Notes under the pieces: generated by a model | The model's input: the letters and a program-made list of their open reading frames with translations, nothing else | Told to the model about the DNA's origin: nothing | The model's database searches: none | Position numbers and translations under genes: made by a program | Assembly: GCA_023336855.1 (NCBI GenBank) | Contig: JAMBLK010000026.1 | Span: 1-11,661 of the forward strand | Length of the DNA stretch: 11,661 nt | Origin: Actinomycetes bacterium | GTDB taxonomy: Bacteria; Actinomycetota; Acidimicrobiia; Spongiisociales; UBA5794 | Direction: 5' to 3' | Shown here: one piece after another, positions 5,347 to 11,661 of the stretch | How positions within the stretch are numbered: the stretch's first letter is position 1 | Layout: each line of letters begins with the position of its first letter

Positions 5347-6324
5347 ATGGCGAGAGTCGTCGTTGATGCAATGGGTGGTGATCACGCCCCGGGCGAGATC
5401 GTCCGCGGAGCGATCGACGCAGCGGCTGAAGGCGTCGACGTTGTCCTCGTCGGTGATCGATCACAGATCACTTCCGTACTCGATCGATTCGATGCCGACC
5501 TCCCCATCGTCCATGCCGGTGAAGTCATCGAGATGCATGAGGATCCTGCGCGCGCCGTGCGCGAGAAGAAGGACTCTTCGATCATGGTGGCCGCCCGTCT
5601 CGTCAAAGAGGGCGAAGCCGAAGCCGTGATCTCGGCAGGTTCGACCGGCGCCGCCCTCGCTGCGGCGGCGTTCGTGATCGGGCGACTGAAGGGGGTTTCG
5701 CGACCGGCGATCGCCTCCGTGTTCCCCACCCGAGAGGTGGTACTCGACGTCGGTGCCAATCTGGACGTCCGGCCTCTCAACCTCGCCCAGTTCGGAGTGA
5801 TGGGAAGCGCCGTGGCGAAGGTCTTCCTCGACATCGAAGAGCCAGGTGTCGGACTGCTCAACATCGGCGAAGAGGCCGGGAAGGGCAGGGACCTCGAGAA
5901 GGAAGCCCATAAGCTCCTCGCCCAATCCGAGGGAATCAATTTCGTCGGAAACGTCGAAGGTCGTGATCTTGGACGAGGTAGCGCCGATGTCTTCGTCACC
6001 GACGGCTTCACAGGGAACGTTCTTCTCAAGACCGGTGAGGGAACAAGCCGCGCGATGTTCCGATTCCTCCTCGAGGCGATGCAGGCGGAGAAGTATCAGG
6101 CGGCACTTGCCGAACTCATGCCGGCGTTCATGGAGCTTCGTCAGATGATCGATCCGGAGAGCATTGGAGGCGCCCATCTCGTCGGCACGAAGGGCGTTGT
6201 GGTTATCTCACATGGTGCGAGTTCACACCGCGCGATCGCAAACGCCGCCGTCATGGCGGCCGAAGGTGCTGAGCACGGTCTTGTCGATCTCATCGCGGAC
6301 GGTATCGGGCGCGCTCGCGGATGA
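5347..6324 (+). CDS. plsX: Phosphate acyltransferase PlsX
   Basis: PlsX converts acyl-ACP and phosphate to acyl-phosphate, the acyl donor used by the membrane enzyme PlsY to start phospholipid synthesis. It is a peripheral, soluble protein. The 325 residues fit the family (about 320-350). Hallmarks are VVVDAMGGDHAPGEIVRGA (4-22), AVISAGSTGAALAAA (93-107), VVLDVGANLDVRPLNLAQFG (131-150), LLNIGEEAGKG (170-180), FVGNVEGRDL (199-208) and VFVTDGFTGNVLLKT (215-229). I start it at ATG 5347, where family similarity begins. A longer frame from GTG 5260 lies within rpmF and adds 29 unrelated residues. No strong SD is seen; the 7-nt gap suggests coupling to rpmF. The stop overlaps the rnc start as ATGA. 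The intact gene implies the PlsX/PlsY route; plsY is not in the window. Confidence 0.97.
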   Translation: MARVVVDAMGGDHAPGEIVRGAIDAAAEGVDVVLVGDRSQITSVLDRFDADLPIVHAGEVIEMHEDPARAVREKKDSSIMVAARLVKEGEAEAVISAGSTGAALAAAAFVIGRLKGVSRPAIASVFPTREVVLDVGANLDVRPLNLAQFGVMGSAVAKVFLDIEEPGVGLLNIGEEAGKGRDLEKEAHKLLAQSEGINFVGNVEGRDLGRGSADVFVTDGFTGNVLLKTGEGTSRAMFRFLLEAMQAEKYQAALAELMPAFMELRQMIDPESIGGAHLVGTKGVVVISHGASSHRAIANAAVMAAEGAEHGLVDLIADGIGRARG

Positions 6325-7037
6325 GCGGCATGGTGTCGGATCCTGAAGGTGCCGCCGAACGCCTCGAATCTGCACTCTCATACCGGATCAGTGACGACAC
6401 GCTCCTCGCCGCAGCGCTCACTCACGGCTCGTTCGCCTCTGAGAACCCGACTTGTTCCGACTACCAGCGACTGGAGTTCCTCGGTGATGCTGTACTCGAG
6501 GTCGCGGTCACGCGGTACCTGTACGAGCAATTTCCAACGTCCACCGAAGGTGAGATGACGCTCCTGCGAGCGGGAGTCGTGTCCGAACCGGCGCTGGCAT
6601 CCGTTGCACGCGAGTGGGGCATTTCCGAGCTGATCAGACTTGGCCGGGGAGAGGAGTCCACCGGTGGGAGAGACAAGAACTCGATCCTCTCCGACGTGGT
6701 CGAGTCTCTGCTGGCGGTCGTGTATCTCGATGGCGGCATCGAACGAGTGGAACAGATCGTGCTCGAGTATTGGGCTCCGATGATCGCCGCAAGGGCCGGG
6801 ACTCCCGGAGGTCGCGACTACAAGACGCGGCTTCAGGAGGTCCTCGTAGCGGACGGTCGAGATGTCGAGTACAGCGTCACCGAGACCGGACCACAGCACG
6901 CCAGGGAGTTCACAGCAACCGTTCGCTCATCCGGCGACGACCTGGCTACCGGAACCGGAACATCGAAGAAGCGAGCAGAGCAAGACGCAGCTCGGCTCGC
7001 CCTGCAGGGCTTCGCCGGTAGATCAGTAGATCAGTAG
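6321..7037 (+). CDS. rnc: Ribonuclease III
   Basis: RNase III cuts double-stranded RNA in rRNA precursors and structured mRNAs. The 238-residue product has an N-terminal endonuclease domain (about 10-155) and a C-terminal double-stranded-RNA-binding domain (about 165-230, from DYKTRLQEVL to TSKKRAEQDAARLALQ). The signature is RLEFLGDAVL (50-59). The metal ligands E52, D56, D125 and E128 (NSILSDVVESL) are intact. The first acidic position of the usual ERLEFLGD signature is Gln49, which is also seen in other bacterial RNase III enzymes. The ATG overlaps the plsX stop by 4 nt. The last five residues (RSVDQ, after GFAG) and the TAG stop are encoded by a GTAGATCA tandem repeat. Many actinobacteria place mutM next; here smc follows directly. 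Confidence 0.97.
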   Translation: MSGMVSDPEGAAERLESALSYRISDDTLLAAALTHGSFASENPTCSDYQRLEFLGDAVLEVAVTRYLYEQFPTSTEGEMTLLRAGVVSEPALASVAREWGISELIRLGRGEESTGGRDKNSILSDVVESLLAVVYLDGGIERVEQIVLEYWAPMIAARAGTPGGRDYKTRLQEVLVADGRDVEYSVTETGPQHAREFTATVRSSGDDLATGTGTSKKRAEQDAARLALQGFAGRSVDQ

Positions 7038-7077
7038 ATCAGCACTGCTCTACTTGCTACTGCTCTACTGATCTACT
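7018..7077. repeat. GTAGATCA triplicate and 18-bp inverted repeat after rnc
   Basis: Three exact 8-bp GTAGATCA copies occupy 7018-7041 and include the rnc stop TAG at 7035-7037. Bases 7025-7042 pair with 7060-7077 over 18 bp with one mismatch (14 contiguous, 7025-7038 with 7064-7077), leaving a 17-nt loop. An 11-bp direct repeat ACTGCTCTACT occurs at 7044-7054 and 7059-7069. The hairpin is followed by CCCCC and no T-run. It could end or stabilise the rnc transcript, since smc seems to have its own promoter just downstream. Confidence 0.88.
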
Positions 7078-7087
7078 CCCCCATAAC

Positions 7088-7116
7088 TTCAACCATGTAA
7101 TTCGCGCTGGTATGCT
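7088..7116 (+). promoter_or_regulatory. Candidate smc promoter for a leaderless mRNA
   Basis: TTCAAC (7088-7093, half-match to TTGACA), an exact 17-bp spacer and TATGCT (7111-7116, TANNNT class) lie 8 nt before the smc GTG at 7125. Transcription would start at or within a base or two of that GTG, leaving no leader. The region just before the GTG has no SD, which agrees with leaderless translation, common in actinobacteria. Confidence 0.6.
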
Positions 7117-7124
7117 CGTGAACT

Positions 7125-10100
7125 GTGCTGCTGAAGAAACTCACGCTCGTTGGCTTCAAGTCGTTCGCAGACCGAACCCGCCTCGAATTCGATGCCGGGG
7201 TGAACGTCGTGGTCGGGCCGAACGGTTCGGGCAAATCGAACCTGCTCGACGCCATCGCATGGGTGATGGGGACACAAGCTACGACGGCGCTCAGGACCGA
7301 GAAGATGGAAGACGTCGTGTTCGCAGGAACAGCGACGAGACCGGCCGTGTCCCGTGCCGAAGTGTCCCTTACCTTCGACAACAGCGACGGCTTTCTCCCG
7401 GTCGACCTCAATGAGATCACGATCACCCGCCGGCTCTATCGGGATGGGACATCCGAGTACGAGATGAACCGGACGTCGTGCCGACTCCTCGACATCCAGG
7501 AGCTCCTCTCCGACGGTGGAGTGGGCCGGCATCAGCACGTTCTGGTCTCTCAGGGACAGATCGGCTCGGTTCTCACCGCACGCCCGGATGAGCATCGCTC
7601 GGTGATCGAGGAAGCCGCCGGCATCACGAAGCACCGAAGCCGCCGCGATCGGGCGATCCGCAGGCTCGGTGCGACCGACCAGGACGTCGATCGCCTCAAC
7701 GACATCCTTTCAGAGAAACGCAGGGCGCTGCGGCCCCTCAAGAGACAGGCGAATGCCGCCGCACGTCACGGAGCTGTGAAGTCCGAGGCGAAGGCTCTCC
7801 GACTCTGGCTCGGCGGCGAAGCCATCCGAGGTCTCCGGTCGAGGAATTCGAAGGCCACGGTCGAACAAGCGACCCTTTCAGAAGCGCTCGACGCTGACGG
7901 GGCGGCGCTTGAGAGCCTGCTGATCGAACTCACCGGGCTTCGATCCGAGGCCGGCGACGTGGGGGCGGCGCTGGAACGCGACACAACGGCAGCGGCCCGC
8001 CTCGAAACGGTCGTGGAACGTCTGCGCCGCTACGGACTCGTAGCTCGTGAACGACGCGTCGGACTCGAGGGCCGAATCGAAGGAGCCGAAGAGCGACGCG
8101 ACGACCTCACCAGGGAAGAAGGCGAACTTGTAGCCGGCATCGACGAGGCGGGTGACTCGGGACTCCGTTTGCGGGACGAGGCAGAGCGCCGATTCGTCGC
8201 CCTTCAAGCGCTCGAGGACGAGGAGAGGACACTCGCCGAACAGGTCCAACTTCCCGCCGAGGGTGTTGTCGCGAACCTCCGAGGCGATCTCAGAGCCCTC
8301 GAGAACGCATCGCAGCGAGACCGGCGAGAACTCGAGTCGATCAAGACGCGTCGCGGCGTCGTTGTCGACCGCTTGGAAGAAGAGACAACCGAAAGCGTCG
8401 AGCTGAATCGATCGATCCAGCAGGCGGATTCAGAATTGACGGCATCACAGCGGACATACGAAGAGGCCAGTGATCACCGCGCCGACGTCGAGGGGAAGTG
8501 GGAAGCCGCCGATCAGCAGCACACGGATGCCCTGGTCGCCGTCGCCGCATCCGAAGCACGGGTCGAGGCATACGAAGCCGCCATCGCAGGTGTCGGAGAT
8601 CCGGCGGCTCGAACGATGACCGAGAGCCGTGAAGGGATCATGGGAGTGGTCGCAGCATCCCTGGACGCTCCGGAAGATCTCGCCGATGCAGTGGACCGGG
8701 CACTTGGCCCGTGGGCCGACGCGTTCCTCACCGTCGACCGGGAGACCATTCGCGATCTCACCGGCGATCTCAAGTCGAAAGGTCTTGGCGGCGTGTCGCT
8801 CGTCAACCCGCAGCAATCGACAGATGTCCCTGCACGCGCCGCCGCCGAAGAACTCGGCCTGGATGCACTCGTCGATCTTCTGGGGGTGAAGGCCGACCTC
8901 CGGGTAGCTGAGGCGCTCCTCGGTGACGTCGTCTTCGCCGCCGGATGGGAAGCGGCCTGGCGGGTTGTTGAGCGATACCCGCACCTCCGGGCTGTAACTC
9001 CCGAGGGCGATGTGATCGCCGCATCGGGGATGCACGTTGCGCAGCCTGATGGGACGGGTTTCGCCGCTCTCGAAGCAGCCCGCGTGCAACTTGAGATCGG
9101 CGAGCGCGAACGAGCCCGCACGGAGAGCAGACGAACCGCCGCTCGTCGGGATTTCGAAACAGGTCGGAGGATCGAGCGAGCAGCACTTGACGATCTCGAG
9201 GCGCTCGAGGCGAGGATCGCGGGCCACACCGAAGCGCTGGCCCTGATCGGTCGCGCCCGGGCCGAAGGCGAAGCCGAGCGCGAGCGACTTGGTACACGCA
9301 CGAAGGCGCTCCACGAAGCTGAGGAAGGCCGAGAGGAACGCATCGCAGAGGTGCGCGAACGGGTCGCAGAATTCGAGGGGGAGGAAGCTACCCGCCAGGT
9401 TGCCTGGGAGGCCCTCAATCGACGCCGCGAAGAGGTGACCGCTCGGAGAGACAAGGCCCGCCTGCGAAGGGAAGAGTCGGCCGCCGAGCTCGCTGGAGTC
9501 TCTGAGCGGAGCGCACTGCTGCAGCGACGACTCGAACGTGTCACGTTGGAGTTGGGCCAACTCGACCTGGTCCCCGATGACGATCCCAGAATCGATCAAC
9601 TTTCCGAGATCGAGACCCGGTCCATCCGGGTGACGGCTCTCGCCCAGCAGCACATCACAGAATTGCGTGACCGCCAGCGGTCGCTTCGACTCGAAATCGG
9701 AGACGTCTCCGAATCCCTCGCCACCGCAGAGAAACGCCGCGAGGAACTCGAGAGTGCGATCTCGACGGCGAAAGAACGGCTCTCGGTTCTCGCCGTCGAG
9801 CTGACTGAGATTCGTATCCGTTTGGAATCGAGCGAGGAAGGCCTGCGTCGAGATGTTGACGCATCACTCGACGAGGCGCTCGGTGCACCCCGCCCGGAAC
9901 TCGACGAGGCGATCGTGCCGGCGGAGCGCCTTGCCAGCCTCGAGGCCGATCTCCGGAGGATGGGACCCATCAACCCGCTGGCCGCCGCCGAATACGATGA
10001 ACTGGCGGGCGAGGTTGCTCTGCTCGATGAGCAACTCGTCGATCTCGACGAGTCGCGAACCGAGTTGCGGAAGGTCATCGCGGCACTCGACGAAGAGATG

Positions 10101-10565
10101 GCGAGCTTGTTCATGGTCGCGTTCGAGGAGATCTCGGCGCTCTACCAGGAGAACTTCGCCCAGGTGTTCCCCGGAGGTCGGGGACGGCTCCGCCTCACCG
10201 ACCCGGATCATCCGCTCGAGTCCGGTGTCGAGGTGGAAGCACAGCCCCACGGGAAGAAGGTCGGCAGACTCGCCCTCCTCTCCGGTGGAGAACGAAGCCT
10301 CGCCGCCCTCGCGTTCCTGTTCGCGGTGTTCCGCGCACGGCCGAGCCCGTTCTACGTCCTGGACGAGGTTGAAGCGGCACTCGACGACGCGAACCTGCAT
10401 CGTTTCCTCAGGCTCGTCGATACGCTCCGTTCATCGGCACAGTTGGTGATCATCACACACCAGCAACAGACGATGGAAGCCGCCGATATGCTGTACGGCG
10501 TCACGATGGAACCCGGCGAGTCCTCAAAGGTCCTCGCCCGTCGCATGGCGAGGGTCACCGTTTAG
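7125..10565 (+). CDS. smc: Chromosome segregation ATPase SMC
   Basis: SMC with ScpA and ScpB forms the condensin-like ring that extrudes DNA loops and individualises replicated chromosomes. The 1146-residue product is slightly shorter than the usual 1170-1200. It starts MLLKKLTLVGFKSFAD, with Walker A GPNGSGKSNLLDAI at 31-44 and the Q-loop region VSQGQIGSVL at 141-150 followed by RSVIEEAAGITKHR. Long charged coiled coils run at about 165-490 and 660-1000. The hinge is at about 500-650 (REGIMGVVAASLD, then DRALGPWADAFLTV). The C-terminal head has the ABC signature LSGGERSL at 1052-1059 and Walker B with D-loop FYVLDEVEAALDDANL at 1076-1091. The GTG start has no SD and a TATGCT box 8 nt upstream, suggesting a leaderless transcript. 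scpA and scpB are not in the window. ftsY follows after 188 bp, the common rnc-smc-ftsY order. Confidence 0.98.
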   Translation: MLLKKLTLVGFKSFADRTRLEFDAGVNVVVGPNGSGKSNLLDAIAWVMGTQATTALRTEKMEDVVFAGTATRPAVSRAEVSLTFDNSDGFLPVDLNEITITRRLYRDGTSEYEMNRTSCRLLDIQELLSDGGVGRHQHVLVSQGQIGSVLTARPDEHRSVIEEAAGITKHRSRRDRAIRRLGATDQDVDRLNDILSEKRRALRPLKRQANAAARHGAVKSEAKALRLWLGGEAIRGLRSRNSKATVEQATLSEALDADGAALESLLIELTGLRSEAGDVGAALERDTTAAARLETVVERLRRYGLVARERRVGLEGRIEGAEERRDDLTREEGELVAGIDEAGDSGLRLRDEAERRFVALQALEDEERTLAEQVQLPAEGVVANLRGDLRALENASQRDRRELESIKTRRGVVVDRLEEETTESVELNRSIQQADSELTASQRTYEEASDHRADVEGKWEAADQQHTDALVAVAASEARVEAYEAAIAGVGDPAARTMTESREGIMGVVAASLDAPEDLADAVDRALGPWADAFLTVDRETIRDLTGDLKSKGLGGVSLVNPQQSTDVPARAAAEELGLDALVDLLGVKADLRVAEALLGDVVFAAGWEAAWRVVERYPHLRAVTPEGDVIAASGMHVAQPDGTGFAALEAARVQLEIGERERARTESRRTAARRDFETGRRIERAALDDLEALEARIAGHTEALALIGRARAEGEAERERLGTRTKALHEAEEGREERIAEVRERVAEFEGEEATRQVAWEALNRRREEVTARRDKARLRREESAAELAGVSERSALLQRRLERVTLELGQLDLVPDDDPRIDQLSEIETRSIRVTALAQQHITELRDRQRSLRLEIGDVSESLATAEKRREELESAISTAKERLSVLAVELTEIRIRLESSEEGLRRDVDASLDEALGAPRPELDEAIVPAERLASLEADLRRMGPINPLAAAEYDELAGEVALLDEQLVDLDESRTELRKVIAALDEEMASLFMVAFEEISALYQENFAQVFPGGRGRLRLTDPDHPLESGVEVEAQPHGKKVGRLALLSGGERSLAALAFLFAVFRARPSPFYVLDEVEAALDDANLHRFLRLVDTLRSSAQLVIITHQQQTMEAADMLYGVTMEPGESSKVLARRMARVTV

Positions 10566-10753
10566 GAGTGCGCTGAGCAATACATGTCGCCCATCTCGAC
10601 GACCAGGCATCACCACGCGCTGTGGCTTCTGCTCCGCCATTCCGACATGAGGAGTGGCGAGACCTCATCCTTGCGCCTGGCGCGCCTGGCCGCCGATCTG
10701 GGCAACAGCAATACTCAGCACACTCCCAGCCATTCCGTTCGTTAGGAGTATCG
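10566..10753 (+). other. smc-ftsY spacer with a doubtful 53-codon ORF
   Basis: This 188-bp gap has no recognised gene. An ATG at 10584 opens 53 codons (MSPISTTRHHHALWLLLRHS at the start) ending at TAG 10743-10745, which overlaps the ftsY SD. It lies in the smc frame, directly after the smc TAG. Its nearest AGGAG (10564-10568) is 15 nt upstream, too far to be convincing, and I recognise no family. The ftsY frame is also open back to 10577. GCGCCTGGC is exactly duplicated at 10673-10690, and ATGAGG/CCTCAT near 10647-10668 could form a small hairpin. AATACTCAGCACACT near 10710 looks like a decayed copy of the CTCAGTA repeats. Confidence 0.3.
10744..10748 (+). promoter_or_regulatory. SD fixing the ftsY start
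   Basis: AGGAG is followed by TATCG and then GTG at 10754. It selects this GTG over the in-frame GTG at 10622, which would add 44 residues ahead of the membrane helix. Confidence 0.75.
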
Positions 10754-11661
10754 GTGGATACCAACCTCTTGATCGTGCTCGTCGCAGCGATTGCCATTAT
10801 CGCTGTCGTTGCGCTCGTCGTGTTCCTGCGATCGCGCGACAAAGGCCCTATCTCGAAGTCGACGGTGCAAGCGCCGGAACGAGGCTTGCGATCAAAATTG
10901 TCGCGAACTCGGTCGGCCATCGGCGACCGACTCGGCGATCTCTTTGGATCCGACACGCTCGACGACGACTTCTGGAACGAACTCGAAGAGGCGCTGATCG
11001 CTGCAGACGTCGGGGTGTCAACGGCCTCGGCCGCTGTCGACGACGTCAGGAAGAAGCACCCGGATGACGGTGATGAGGCACGGCGACTACTCGAAGAAGC
11101 TCTCATCAGTCAGATGTCCGGGCGTGATCGGTCCCTGCACCTCGAGGGCAAGCCGGCCGTGGTCCTCGTTGTTGGTGTGAACGGCACAGGGAAGACGACG
11201 TCGATCGCCAAGATCGCCGGTCTGCTCGGAGAGGGCGGCCAGACAACGATCCTTGGCGCCGCCGACACATTTCGGGCCGCTGCAGATGAGCAGCTCCGCA
11301 CCTGGGCCGAGCGCGTCGGAGTGGAAGTCGTCTCAGGCGAACCGGGATCCGACCCGGCCGCCGTGGCGTACGATGCCTATCGAAGAGCCGCTCAGTCCGA
11401 TACCGACGTCGTACTCGTCGACACCGCAGGCCGACTGCACTCGAAGACGAACCTCATGGACGAACTGGGCAAGGTGGCTCGAGTTCTTCGCCGCGAGGCA
11501 GGGGAGATCGGCGAGGTCCTGCTCGTCCTCGACGGGACCACCGGCCAGAATGGGATAGAACAGGCCCGGAGCTTCACCGCGGCTGTTGGCGTTACCGGAA
11601 TCGTGCTCACGAAACTCGACGGCACGGCACGTGGCGGTGTCGCGATCGCTGTGGAACAGGA
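10754..11661 (+). CDS. ftsY: Signal recognition particle receptor FtsY (partial, right edge)
   Basis: FtsY is the membrane receptor GTPase that pairs with Ffh to deliver ribosome-nascent chains to the Sec translocon. I translated it by hand; 302 codons are present and the C-terminus is cut by the window edge. Residues 5-25 (LLIVLVAAIAIIAVVALVVFL) form a clear membrane helix followed by RSRDK, the anchored form usual in actinobacteria. No long acidic A domain is present. The N domain (about 45-125) leads to the G domain: G1 GVNGTGKTT 141-149, G2 DTFRAAA 171-177, G3 DTAGRLH 223-229 and G4 TKLD 286-289, then GTARGG. GTG 10754 with AGGAG 5 nt upstream is the start. The missing part should be roughly 40-50 residues, by comparison with the family. 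ffh commonly follows ftsY in this order. Confidence 0.96.
   Translation, partial: MDTNLLIVLVAAIAIIAVVALVVFLRSRDKGPISKSTVQAPERGLRSKLSRTRSAIGDRLGDLFGSDTLDDDFWNELEEALIAADVGVSTASAAVDDVRKKHPDDGDEARRLLEEALISQMSGRDRSLHLEGKPAVVLVVGVNGTGKTTSIAKIAGLLGEGGQTTILGAADTFRAAADEQLRTWAERVGVEVVSGEPGSDPAAVAYDAYRRAAQSDTDVVLVDTAGRLHSKTNLMDELGKVARVLRREAGEIGEVLLVLDGTTGQNGIEQARSFTAAVGVTGIVLTKLDGTARGGVAIAVEQ

Noticed and set aside
7025..7080. Classical rho-independent terminator after rnc
   Set aside because: The stem is AT-balanced and followed by CCCCC and ATAAC rather than a T-run; a termination role remains possible but is not shown.
8445..9653. 402-codon open frame antisense to smc
   Set aside because: It is a complement-strand shadow of the high-GC smc coiled-coil coding sequence; composition is low-complexity Ser/Arg/Leu and no domain is recognisable.
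10622..10753. 44-residue N-terminal extension of ftsY from GTG 10622
   Set aside because: No SD, low-complexity residues ahead of a membrane helix, and a good SD exists for GTG 10754.

Overview
The window is a compact, moderately high-GC stretch of bacterial core genome. I recognise twelve complete genes and one gene cut by the right edge. GTG and TTG starts, few gaps, a SepIVA/DivIVA-type division protein between coaD and a DUF177 gene, and the order recG-rsmD-coaD-sepIVA-DUF177-rpmF-plsX-rnc-smc-ftsY all point to Actinomycetota. An acidimicrobial-type lineage would fit, but that is inference: no rRNA gene is present.

Left part (1-868): three genes lie on the minus strand. In transcription order they are ribosomal protein L28 (rpmB), a 70-residue divergent cold-shock-domain protein 4 nt behind it, and, after a repeat-rich gap, a stand-alone Lrp/AsnC ligand-binding (RAM) domain protein with its own -10 box, Shine-Dalgarno (SD) and TTG start.

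Middle (869-7037, plus strand): eight genes with very small gaps or 4-nt stop/start overlaps. They are recG (replication-fork helicase), rsmD (16S rRNA m2G966 methyltransferase), coaD (CoA synthesis), a short SepIVA homologue (septation), a DUF177/YceD protein, rpmF (L32, 58 aa), plsX (phospholipid synthesis) and rnc (RNase III). All but the sepIVA-DUF177 junction look translationally coupled, and one long transcript is plausible. The set links translation, CoA/lipid supply and division.

Right part (7038-11661): smc has what looks like its own promoter and a leaderless GTG start. ftsY (SRP receptor with an N-terminal membrane helix) begins after a 188-bp spacer and runs off the window.

I found no mobile element, CRISPR array, RNA gene or defence-type system. 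The most unusual feature is a set of short tandem repeats with 7- or 8-bp units (GAGTACT, GTAGATCA, GCGACCA, CAGACAG) at gene 3' ends. At three genes the repeat supplies the stop codon itself, and two loci form strong inverted repeats. Because 7 and 8 are not multiples of 3, successive copies place stops in different frames.
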